From positions 61,153,946-61,217,945 of the forward strand of contig OX381720.1 of assembly GCA_947462335.1 (NCBI GenBank): a DNA stretch of 64,000 nucleotides. The letters run 5' to 3'. How positions within the stretch are numbered: position 1 is the first letter of the stretch; every line of letters begins with the position of its first letter. This document shows, piece by piece, positions 12,092-22,120 of this stretch. Under the pieces are notes generated by a model. It made no database searches. It was not told the origin of the DNA and saw only the letters and a program-made list of their open reading frames with translations. The DNA is from Harmothoe impar (lineage: Eukaryota; Annelida; Polychaeta; Phyllodocida; Polynoidae). A program made the translations under genes and the position numbers.

Positions 12092-12099
12092 TGACGTCA
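12092..12099. promoter_or_regulatory. CRE/ATF palindrome TGACGTCA
   Basis: A perfect TGACGTCA lies within GTGTGTGACGTCAGACCCTG (minus strand), upstream of the conserved ATG at 12067. The same site is kept at 43434-43441 and 60908-60915 in paralogous copies. Binding is inferred from the consensus. Confidence 0.4.
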
Positions 12100-13603
12100 C
12101 ACACAGGGCTATTTACTAATCACACTCAAGCATGGACTTTGCAGGGATTAAGAGGAACTTGGAGGGTAAAGGGGAGTGGAGGGGCATATGGTGAATAATG
12201 CCAAAGGAAAGATAGTAAATCGAAACTGAAATATATGCAGCGTGTGGTTAGATGTAGGGAGAATGTGGGACACTGCCAGAAGAAGTAGGGAAGAAATTGT
12301 TAGCAGGCAGTGGCTATAGGCTGGCAGCAGGGTGGAAGGGAAAGGAAAATAGTTGTTGTTATTGTTGTCTGAAAAATGTATTGGCCAAGTAATGTACCGT
12401 ACACATACTTTTTCATTATAAAGCCAGAAGGGACCATCTCTTTTTGCTGTTTTCAGAACAGAACGGATAGAATATTGTCAATTTAATTAGCTCAACATGC
12501 TCAGTAAAATAAGCTTTTCCTTTACAAATATAATTTTGCATTATACACAATGGGACTTGACTAGATATGAGGACATTTCTGAATGCAATATGATTATGAC
12601 AAATACTGTGTAAGGATAACGAGATGCCTCTACTGTAGGCTTGACTCCATCAGAGACTACTTTCATACATCAATTTGTGTATCAGAATGTTCCCTCCTTC
12701 CCACCCTATCCCCAGATCAAAGCTGCCTCTGTAAGAATCTCTGAGCCACTCAAGTCAAACCCCACCTGGCCCTGCTCATTCAGACAGGTCTAAGACCACC
12801 ATCTCTTTTTGCTTTTATACCAGTCTCTTTCTTATCTTCATCAAGAGGTGGGGTCGGGATGGGATCATAGTCACAGACAAGTAGGCTGCCATCTCTGATG
12901 GTTTAAGATAAGAAGCAGTGCTGCATCTGATGAGGATCTGGTGGGATGAGATGGTGGCATGATTGGGCACTCTTTGATATCTCTGACTTTGTGTAGCTAT
13001 TTCCTGCAGACATCTTATTTCTGTATGATCAGTATAAATATAATTTTGAAGTTTTTAGTGGTGTCAATTATTACTAATTGTATTCATTTGAAATGATTCT
13101 ATATCCAAAAAAAATAAAATCTTTAGTAAATGCCCTTAAATGGCAAATATCTTTATCTATAACATATCGGTATTTAGCAAATCAGAGGTAAAATCATGCA
13201 GCACTGTTTCTGAAAATCTTCATAGTTATTTGTTTGATCAGCAATCTCAGAATTAGATTTTCTTAGTTTTTACGAGACTAATGCACTTCAAATTCGTTTT
13301 TGGAACCTTCAGAGGCCTTGATACCAACCTAAAGCTATGAGACAAAATGAGCTATACAAGCATAGATTGTATATTGGCTGCATCTTTAGAGACAGATGTG
13401 AAACTAAACATTCTCCAGACATAGACATAAACTAGGTTAGTTTGAGGGTACAGGGTGGTACAACACCAGCACTGTGCTGGGAGAATGGATGAGGTTAACC
13501 CCCGTCCCCTACATGAGCCCAAAACGTAATGCACTTTACTGCAGATTCCGCCTTCCGCCACCAGGTGGCACCACAGTCTGATGGAGCTGCTTCCCCCCAA
13601 CCA

Positions 13604-16206
13604 ATGGGGAGCAGCATTTGGTGGGGGGAGCAGCATTGGGTGGGGGGGAGCAGCATTGGTTGGGGGGAGCAGCATTGGGAGGGGGGGCATTGGGTGGGGG
13701 GAGCAGCATTGGATGGGGGGAGCAGCATTGGGTGGGGGGAGCAGCATAGGGGGGTGGGGGAGCAGCATTGGGTTGGGGGAGCAGCATTGGGTGAGGGGAG
13801 CAGCATTGGGTTGGGGGGAGCAGCATTGGGTGGGGAGAGCAGCATGGGATGGGGGAGCAGCATAGGGGGGTGGGGGAGCAGCATTGGGTTGGGGGGGCAG
13901 CATTGGTAGGGGGGGCAGCATTGGGGGGAGCATCATTGGGTGGGGGGAACAGCATTGGGAGGGGGGAGCAGCATTGGGTGGGGGGGAGCAGCATGGGGTG
14001 GGGGAGCAGCATTGGGTAGGGGGAGCAGCATTGGGTGGGGGGAGCAGCATGGGGTGGGGGAGCAGCATTGGGTTGGGGGGAACAGTATGCGTGGGGGAGC
14101 AGCATTTGGTGGGGGGCAGCATTTGGTAGGGGGGGCAGCATTGGTAGGGGGGGCAGCATGGGGGGAGCATCATTGGGTGGGGGGAACAGCATTGGGTGGG
14201 GGGAGCAGCATTGGGTGGGGGGAGCAGCATTGGGTGTGGGAGAAGCATAGGGTTGGGGGAACAGCATTGGGTGGGGGGAGCAGCATTGGGTGGGGGGCAG
14301 CATTTGGTATGGGGGCAGCATTGGTAGGGGGGCAGCATGGGGGGGAGCATCATTGGATGGGGGGAACAGCATTGGGTTGGGGGAACAGCATTGATTTCGG
14401 GGGAACAGCATTGGGTGGGGGGAGCAGCATTGGGTGGCGGGCAGCATTTGGTAGGGGGCAGCATTGGTAGGAGGGCAGCATTGGGTGGGGGAGCAGCATT
14501 GGGTTGGGGGGAGCATCAATGGGTGGGGGAAACAGCATTGGGAGGGGGGAGCAGCATTGGGTGGGGGGATCAGCATTGGGTTGGGGAGCAGCATTGGGTT
14601 GGGGGGAACAGCATTGGGTGGGGGGAGCAGCATTGGCTGGGGGGAGCAGCATTGGGTGGGGGGCAGCATTTGGTAGGGGGCAGTATTGGTAGGGGGGGCA
14701 GCATGGGGGGGAGCATCATTGGGTGGGGGGAACAGCATTGGGTGGGGGGAGCAACTTTGGGTGGCGGGCAGCATTTGGTAGGGGGGCAGCATTGGTAGGG
14801 GGGCAGCATTGGGTGGGGGAGCAGCATTAGGTTGGGGGGAGCATCAATGGGTGGGGGAAACAGCATTGGGAGGGGGGAGCAGCATTGGGTGGGGGGATCA
14901 GCATTGGGTGGGGGAGCAGCATTGGGTTGGGGGGAACAGCATTGGGTGGGGGGAGCAGCATTGGGTGGGGGGAGCAGGATTGGGTGGGGGGCAGCATTTG
15001 GTAGGGGGCAGCATTGGTAGGGGGGGCAGCATGGGGGGGAGCATCATTGTGTGGGGGGAACAGCATTGGGTGGGGGGAGCAGCATTGGTTGGGGGGAGCA
15101 GCATTGGGTGGGGGAGCAGCATTGGGTTAGGGGGTACAGCATTGGGTGGGGGAGCAGCATTGGGTGGGGGAGCAGCATTGGGTGCGGAAGCAGCATTGGG
15201 TTGGGGGGAACAGCATTGGGTGGGGCGCAGCATTGGATGGGGGGAGCAGCATTGGATTGGGGGAGCAACATTGGCTGGGGGGGAGCAGCATAGGGGGGGA
15301 TTGGGGAGCAGCATTGGCTGGGGGGAGCAGCATTGGTTGGGGGGCAGCATTGGGTGGGGGAGCAGCATTGGCTGGGGGGAGCAGCATTGGGTGGAGGAGC
15401 AGCATTGGATGGGGGGGAGCAGCATTGGGTGGGGGAGCAGCATTGGTAGGGGGGGCAGTATGGGGGGGGGAAGCATCATTGGGTGGGGGAACAGCATTGG
15501 GTAGGGGGAGCAGCATTGGGTGGGGGGAGCAGCATTGGGTGGGGGAGCAGCATTGGGTTGGGGGGAACAGCATTGGGTTGGGGGAGCAGCATTGGGTGGG
15601 GGGAGAAGCCGTGGGTGGGGGAGCAGCATTGGGTTGGGGGGAACAGCATTGGGTTGGGCGCCACATTGGATGGGGGGAGCAGCATTGGATTGGGGGAGCA
15701 GCATTGGCTGGGGGAGGAGCAGCATAGGGGGGGATGGGGGAGCAGCATTGGCTGGGGGGAGCAGCATTGGGTGGGGGGCAGCATTGGGTGGGGGAGCAGC
15801 ATTGGGTGGCGGAGCAGCATTGGATCAGGGGGAGCAGCATTGGGTTGGGGAGCAGCATTGGGTGGGGGGGGCAGCATTTGGGGGAGCAGCATTTGGTGGG
15901 GGAAGCAGCATTTGGTTGGGGGGAGCAGCATTGGGATTGGGGCAGCATTGGGTGGAGGGAGCAGCAGCATTTTGGGGGGTAGCAGCATTGGGTTGGGGGA
16001 GCAGCATTGGGTGGGGGGGGCAGCATTGGGTGGGGGGAGCAGCATTAGGTGGGGGAGCAGCATTGGGTGGGGGAGCAGCATTGGGTTGGGGGAGTATCGG
16101 GGGGCAGCATGGGGGGCAGGCATGGACGGGAGTAGGAGGGGCAGCATGGGAGGGAGCATGGGAGGGAGCATGGGGGGCAGCATTGGGGAGGGGAGCATTG
16201 GGGGAA
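13604..16206 (+). repeat. 2.6-kb G-rich minisatellite, about 17-20-bp unit
   Basis: Well over 100 units of the type GGGGGGAGCAGCATTGGGTG are arrayed head to tail. Higher-order structure is visible: the block containing GAGCATCAATGGGTGGGGGA recurs at about 14510 and 14838 (period about 328), GCATCATTG blocks recur at 14711 and 15040 (329), and a GGATTGGGGGAGCA block recurs at about 15250 and 15685 (about 433). Long Pro/Cys- or Gly/Trp-rich frames run through it on both strands, but they are products of the repeat. The G runs could form quadruplexes. The array starts exactly where copy A stops matching copy B. Confidence 0.95.
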
Positions 16207-16402
16207 TGAAGGAATGCCTGCCTTACCACCAGTGTAGAACAGCATGATGCCGCAGAGCTCTTTGGGCGTCATGTGTCAGGATGCAGCAACACTCACCGGT
16301 GCTGTGTTGGTGTGTCATACAGACTGTACGGGAGTGTATCAGCCAGTATGGGTCGGTATGATGCATGAAGGGTGTTACTCACTAGGGCTGTATTCATGCA
16401 AC

Positions 16403-16602
16403 NNNNNNNNNNNNNNNNNNNNNNNNNNNNNNNNNNNNNNNNNNNNNNNNNNNNNNNNNNNNNNNNNNNNNNNNNNNNNNNNNNNNNNNNNNNNNNNNNN
16501 NNNNNNNNNNNNNNNNNNNNNNNNNNNNNNNNNNNNNNNNNNNNNNNNNNNNNNNNNNNNNNNNNNNNNNNNNNNNNNNNNNNNNNNNNNNNNNNNNNNN
16601 NN
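16403..16602. other. Assembly gap, 200 N
   Basis: Exactly 200 N follow the minisatellite. Both flanks carry a GGGCTGTATTCATGCA / GGGCTGCATTCATGCACC motif, also seen near 3950 and 20885. The gap therefore may have collapsed or been placed within a dispersed repeat. Order and distance across it are not certain. Confidence 0.95.
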
Positions 16603-16964
16603 GGGCTGCATTCATGCACCATAAGGACCAATAGGCTTGATGCAGTTATGCAGTATACTACCCATAAAGGGTAAACTAACATATTGGTAGTTTTGTACCA
16701 CAATCATGCTAAACATTATTGTAAACCACCAGCAGTGAAAATAAGAGATACATTTGGTCTAATAAAATACATTATTTTTAAATGGTTTGAGGAAATATCA
16801 AGTCGGGTAGAGTACAGCACTGAGCCTCGTATTTCGCAAAAGCTGAATAAGCAGGCCCCGTATTTCCTCAAACCTCCGTATTTCGCGAAAACTTCACTTC
16901 CGGCCGTGCGTAAGGATACCAAAGGTCAGCGGTTCAAAATCCCCAACAGAGTCTTCCAAAGGCA

Positions 16965-17095
16965 GTCTGGCCGAGATGGCCGAGTGGTTAGCGCTCTCGC
17001 CTCTCACTCCCGCGGCCCGGGTTGAATCCCGGAGCATGCGCGACGTTTTGGTTACGAATTCGTCGTCATGATACTTTTTTTTCATTGGCTTCTTT
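16965..17095 (+). mobile_element. tRNA-derived SINE fragment
   Basis: A tRNA-like head carries a box A match TGGCCGAGTGG (16977-16987) and a box B match GGTTGAATCCC (17020-17030). It ends in a T run (17071-17078) able to stop RNA polymerase III. The head lacks a full acceptor stem and shows no clear anticodon arm. Extra sequence follows box B, so I read it as a SINE of Ser/Leu-tRNA type and not a tRNA gene. Confidence 0.6.
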
Positions 17096-17506
17096 TGGGG
17101 GTTAAAATACATTATTTTTAATGAAAACAAGTCCTAAGCTCTACAAAACATCCCATATTTACACGTACAATAGCTGAATTAGGCCCATACCCCCCAGAAA
17201 ATTTGGTTGAGGCTTTCTAACATGATGGGTCGGGGGAAATTGTAGATCGTAGAGGCTCGAACTGTCTTGATTGAGTCGCTGACAAGTTGATCGCTTTTGA
17301 TCGTATTAAAAAAAAAAGGAAATAAATCATTTTTGATTTGATTATCATTTAATCGTCTTCCTATTTTACAAATGATCATAGTTGAATTGTAAATCAGGTC
17401 TAATTTGTACAAATAAAGACGATAGAGACGATAGGGGGGGGACTTTGTTTTGTTAAAACCAAAGTACTCACTAGCTAAGACCGGAAATGAGGGCGAGCAA
17501 GGTGTC

Positions 17507-17541
17507 ATGGCGGCATTCGGACGTGAGGGCGGACGATGCAG
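17507..17541 (+). other. Promoter-like/first-exon-like block (ETS site, YY1-type ATGGCGGC, splice donor)
   Basis: CCGGAAATG (17481-17489), an ETS-like site, is followed by GTCATGGCGGCATT, a YY1-like element that overlaps start codons in many metazoan housekeeping promoters. After 11 codons comes CAG|GTTAAT, a possible donor. The area is locally CpG-rich. On the minus strand, GCCGCCATGAC with GTGAGTAC downstream could equally be a first exon. No downstream exon was recognised, so this is only a candidate host transcription start. Confidence 0.2.
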
Positions 17542-17598
17542 GTTAATAAATTGTCTTTTTCTCCTTTAATTTGTGACAAATACATTTAAAAATAAACA

Positions 17599-17723
17599 CA
17601 GGATCAGTTTAAGTTCTGTATTTCCCCTCCAGATTGAAAACTCAAGTTATAAAGGGTTTCAACACAATACAGGGACTTTCGAGGTCAATCTGTCGGGCAA
17701 ATACAGAACTTAAACAAATCCTG
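17599..17723. mobile_element. 125-bp foldback element
   Basis: The left end CAGGATCAGTTTAAGTTCTG is complementary to the right end CAGAACTTAAACAAATCCTG, with inverted homology over about 28 bp. It does not code. It lies just before the start of copy B. Confidence 0.55.
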
Positions 17724-17997
17724 TATACGTATTGATAAGCTAGCACCAGACTTGCCTCATCCTTATACTTTTCAGTGTAACACTATTATCTAAACTCCAG
17801 TGACTTTGAAAATCCATACATCTCATGCATCTTGCATGTAGTAAACCCATTCATTTACATAAAGGCAACATCCCCCTTTAATACCATGGAGATTAATGGT
17901 GATATCTGTACATATAAAGGATTTATTCTAATCATCATTGATTCTGGAAAGAGAGGAAACCTAAAAGTAGCTATATAGATAACAAAATAAGAGGTAG

Positions 17998-19491
17998 CAC
18001 TGCATAATAATTCCAATTTAAGCAGCTTGAAATTTTGCTTAAACATGATTAAAGAAGGACAATAAGCATATTTAAGCAACTTTAAGCGAACTTGACAGCA
18101 AAAATTAAAGAACGAAAAGTCGGAATTTAATCTACCTTTAATCATGCTTAATGGCCTTTTTTCCGAGGGTCGGAAAGCTGATTAAAGTCTGAGTAAAAGC
18201 ATGCTTAAAGCTGCTTAAAGAAGGACTTGGGGTCTGCCTAAAGCTGCTCAGAGCTGCTTAAAGGAGGACTTGGTTTTGCTTAAAGTTGCGTCAAGCTGTT
18301 TAAAGAAGGACTTTGGGTTTGCTTAAAGCTGATAAAAGTCAGACATAAAATTGATGAAATTGCTTATAACTGATTGATGAATACAATAATATCATTGATT
18401 GTATATCAAAATGAGCAGGAAGGTTGTTGTAGTTTATTCAAGGAGATTCTCATAGTTTGGGAATTTGGCTTTTGGGGTCTGCCTATGGCATCCTCTTCAC
18501 GGCTGGGCAGTCAGGTCGGCAGATGGGCAGTCGGTCAGTCAGAGCTTCAGCAGGCAGGGGGTAGGTCATAGTAGTAGGAGGTGTGTCCAGTAGCCCAGGT
18601 AGTGATGAAGTGAGGAGCACCCCCAGCAGCACCCCCATTATATGGGGAGTGTAGTCACGGTCACGTGACTGCCACGAGACCTCCCTCTGATTGGCTGAGG
18701 GGGGTCATGTGACCTCTGCCATGCACTGAAGCGGATCAGTGTCACATTGGCCGTCATTGGGTGCGGATTGTAGCGCTTCTTGAGGGGATAGGGAGTCCTA
18801 GGAGGACTCTTTGGAAAGCCCCCGGAACTCCTAATATGCCCAAATAAGAATCTCACTGTGCTCCAATTCGTTCTGGAGCTACAGCTTCAAACGTGTATTA
18901 AAGCTGGAGGGGTGTTTTGGGAACTAATATACATAATAAAGCCAACTAAAGGCTGCCTACAGCTACATGTACTCCCAGGGCGCGGAGAAGGTGTCATATA
19001 CTCCCTCCTGGCGGCTCTATAGTGCACCAAACACGGCCACAACTCTCCCCCAGCTGCCTGCAGTCCCAGGGTACGGAGAAGGGCTGTGGTAAGCAGTTTC
19101 AAAGTAGGGGGACTGACGGGTATTATGACCCCTTATTACTCAACCATTTTTGTTTGACCTTTTTTGGGGTTGGTCAAAAGTGGGGGGACATATCCCCCCC
19201 CCCCCCGGTTGCCATGCCCCTGGTGACTTAAAGAAGATTAAAGTTGCAAAAAGGCAGGCATTGCTTTAAGAAGGTTAAAGCTGGTATCAAGGTGCTGGTC
19301 CTTCTTTAAGCAGCTTTAAGTACCTTTGCAGATCTTTTAACTAGGAGTTTAAGTTGCAGGAAAGTAGGTGCTGCTTAAAGTAGGTTAAAGTATGTTAAAG
19401 CTGCTGACAAGCTGCTACTCCTACTTTAAGCATCTTGCCTGAAGCTTTAAGCACTGACAAAAGAGATTTAAACTTGAATTATCATGCAGTG
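17998..19491. mobile_element. 1.49-kb CACTA/EnSpm-like non-autonomous element, copy B only
   Basis: Copy A has the uninterrupted GAGGTAGATTAG. Copy B has TAG (17995-17997), then CACTGCATAATAATTC, and at the far side GAATTATCATGCAGTG, then TAG (19492-19494). The termini are inverted repeats with one difference, and the target duplication is 3 bp. Subterminal direct repeats of AAGCTGCTTAAAGAAGGACT on the left appear inverted on the right (CCTTCTTTAAGCAGCTTTAA). CAC termini, a 3-bp duplication and subterminal repeats are the signature of CACTA/EnSpm elements. No transposase is present, and the centre holds unrelated sequence including a C-run near 19195, probably nested inserts. Confidence 0.75.
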
Positions 19492-21838
19492 TAGATTAGT
19501 ACTTTGTGGCCTCAGGGAGGCTCGAGTTGACACTGATAGTGTAGATTTAACCCAAGTTGACCCTTCATATGAGCAGAGTCATTAGCTGTTTGACTCTCTA
19601 TTGGGTGACAATATTGACACCTTTACTTCTCTCTGTGCGTCTAGCACAAGGCTCCTCATAGCCTTCAGTGTTACGCACTAAGGCCAATAAAAAGGTTTGT
19701 TTCAGGTCGCCTGACTGACCCTATCAAAACAGGGCCGACCCTACTTTTTTTTTATGGAATTCTGAGGAAATTCCATATTTTTACTTTTCTTTAGTCAATT
19801 TTAGGGTATTCAAAAAAGCTGACTAGTACATTCATGTTAATTTTCTTTTATAAAAAAACAAAAAAAAACATGACCTACCAACCCTACATTTTCCTCCCAT
19901 GTTACATGAAACAAACAGTCTTTTTATTGGTCTAAGATATGCTTCAGTGTCTTTGATAGCTCATACATCTTATGCATCTTGTATATAGTAAAAACCATTC
20001 ATTTGCATAACGGCAAAATCCCACTTTATTACTAAGGAGATTAATTGCAATATTTGTGCATATAAAGTACCCTTTTTTATAATCATTGGCTCTGGGAAGG
20101 AGGTCTATAGATAAAAATAAGTAAATTGAACAATGTACTGGATTAGGTTTATGCTACAGAAACTGCTCCAATCATGTTAAGGTAGGTGAGCTTTACTACA
20201 CATGCATGTGGCTTCAGCTGATGCTGCATGGTATCGCATCGGACATTTAATCAGAACTGTTTTATCTATTCAGATGAAAGCCCCGCTTCTGTTCATGGAC
20301 GCTATATTTATCCACTCCATTTAAAAACCATTGCATGATAAATCCCTTAATAAGGTTACCTCCAGTGCACTAAGAGCTTATAGTAGGGACTGCCAGCGAC
20401 AAAAAGATTATATATCTTACTACCTTACCTGATGAACATCAGTTATACAATATTATGCCCTCCAGCCTCCATGATCTTAATAAAGCCAGATTCAGTTAGT
20501 ACGGGCAGTCAATCTACACCCTGTTTCAGATGTATTTTGCCAATCTAATCGTAAATATATATTGGGTATATTATGTGTTTTAAATGTATAGAAATTGTAT
20601 ATTTTGATATCATCATGAAACCTGCATACCTGTATTTTTTAAGAGCGTATGTTATGGCAGTTCTAAGAAAGACGGAAGGGTCAATAGTGGCCTGACTGAG
20701 TGTCTGGATGATTAATGACCTCAGCTATTAAAGCTCAATTCCAGGTGCTTACAAAACATCAGTGCATATTCAAAACATATTTTAAATCTCCAAGCACTCT
20801 CCACCAGAGCAGAATTGATCCAACACTTTTCCAAGCCAACCTCTTAATGTAGAACATCTGCAGGGCACTATCCTCGCTCTAACCAGGGCTACATTCATGC
20901 ATCATGCTAATCCTATGAGTTGAGATACTCTGGAAGGGTCAGCATGCTGCACAAATGCAGCACAGCATGATGCACAAATGCAGCACTGGTGAGTTACTTG
21001 CCGGGGCTGCATTTTTGCGACATCACAACAAATTTCATCATTTAGCGACATCTGTCCTTAAAGAGTCAAGACAATACACAAGATCATCCAGGGTTGTCAC
21101 TGACCAAAATCTAAACACTTGTCGCAGGACCTCACCAGATCCGAATCCAATAATGTGATCTCAAGTCTTTTTTAGAAAGAAAAGTCTGTAATTGCGACAT
21201 TGGAGAACCAGCAATTGGTTATTTTTGTCCCTGACAAATCAATATGATCTGTTGCCATCCAGCAAAAAGTCCTATACTTAATTGTAAATGAGGGTTTCTT
21301 TATATGTCAAAAAGTGATGCAAAAAAACATCCGAATGCCTCTGAAAAAACATCCTATCCTCCATGTGCATCCTTCCATCCCACCTCACATTAAGTCTCTG
21401 TCATTTACTACTCTACTGGCCTCCCTCTCTACCTCTTTGAATGCCTGCCTGCTTCTCCAATACCTGCATATAGTTTTTCTCTATTGTTCCACTTCTTTCT
21501 CTCCGTATTTTCTCTCTCCATCCATATTATTTCTCATGAATATTGAAATATGCAGATGTGACTTGGCTAGCACTTGTTCATACAGTTATGTTGGATGTAT
21601 ATTTTCCCTTGCACTAAAATGAATATTGGCCACAGCCATATCCCCCCCCCCCTTACCACCTTGGTGCTAGGTATTGTAATATCCTGCTGTAGCCTACATT
21701 TAATGCTACATGGGAAGTTAGAGGCTGCCACAACCCATAATAACAAAGGGATCTAAAATTAGAAAAAGGGATAAAGATAAGCCATCCATCAAATCAAAGT
21801 GATTGACATGAACAAGCACAAGTTAATTTCTGCTTTAG

Positions 21839-22120
21839 GTGATCGGTGATCCCATACAACAGTTTTACTGACAGGTTCATCGTCTTTTTTTGCCATGTAA
21901 TATTGATAATGTTTATCGTCATACATTCATGACATTGACAATGTTTATCGTCATACCGGTAACCATATTACCTATGATACTAAGTACTTGTTTGACCTTG
22001 TGTTGGTCTCGGTTCACTAAGTTATCTTTACCTCGGTTATAGTATCATGACGACACACTCTTGTAATTCGATGCTGGATACCTTATTGGCAAATAAAAGT
22101 TAAACTTTTCTCAAAAAAAG
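21839..22120 (+). mobile_element. Poly(A)-ended retro-insertion, copy B only
   Basis: Copy A reads CTGCTTTAGATAGAATCC at this place. Copy B has 282 extra bases ending GGCAAATAAAAGTTAAACTT and a short A run. The end matches that of the 8159-8305 insert in form (CAAATAAAAGTT). No clear target duplication is seen. Probably a 3' fragment of a non-LTR retrotransposon; the family is not recognised. Confidence 0.55.

Larger units (their letters stand above)
2291..13592 (+). repeat. Copy A of an 11-kb duplicated host segment
   Basis: The segment is collinear with copy B (17761-39981 once insertions are removed), starting at the shared CCTTATACTTTTCAG and ending at GATGGAGCTGCTT. Identity looks high over most of the length, with scattered substitutions and small indels. 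No exon-like ORF of useful length is present. Reading frames of 60-90 codons are shared with copy B simply because the DNA is shared. Apart from the insertions listed separately I see no gene here. Confidence 0.85.

Noticed and set aside
12650..12900. Conserved frame with SEPLKSNPTWPC and SDHHLFLLLYQSLSYLHQ in copies B, I and II
   Set aside because: Copy A has an in-frame stop (TAA in place of TCA) and unit III has several changes; shared because the repeat DNA is shared.
13604..16206. CRISPR-like array
   Set aside because: Units are head-to-tail with no unique spacers; the DNA is eukaryotic and there are no cas genes.
13352..16247. Long Pro/Cys/Asn-rich and Gly/Trp-rich frames on both strands (up to 418 codons)
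   Set aside because: They are produced by the minisatellite, occur in several frames at once on both strands, and have no non-repeat domain.
16244..16703. Frames of 73-136 codons across the gap
   Set aside because: Mostly runs of unknown residues over the N stretch.
16970..17035. Functional tRNA-Ser or tRNA-Leu gene
   Set aside because: Box A and box B are present but the acceptor stem does not close and a SINE-like body follows.
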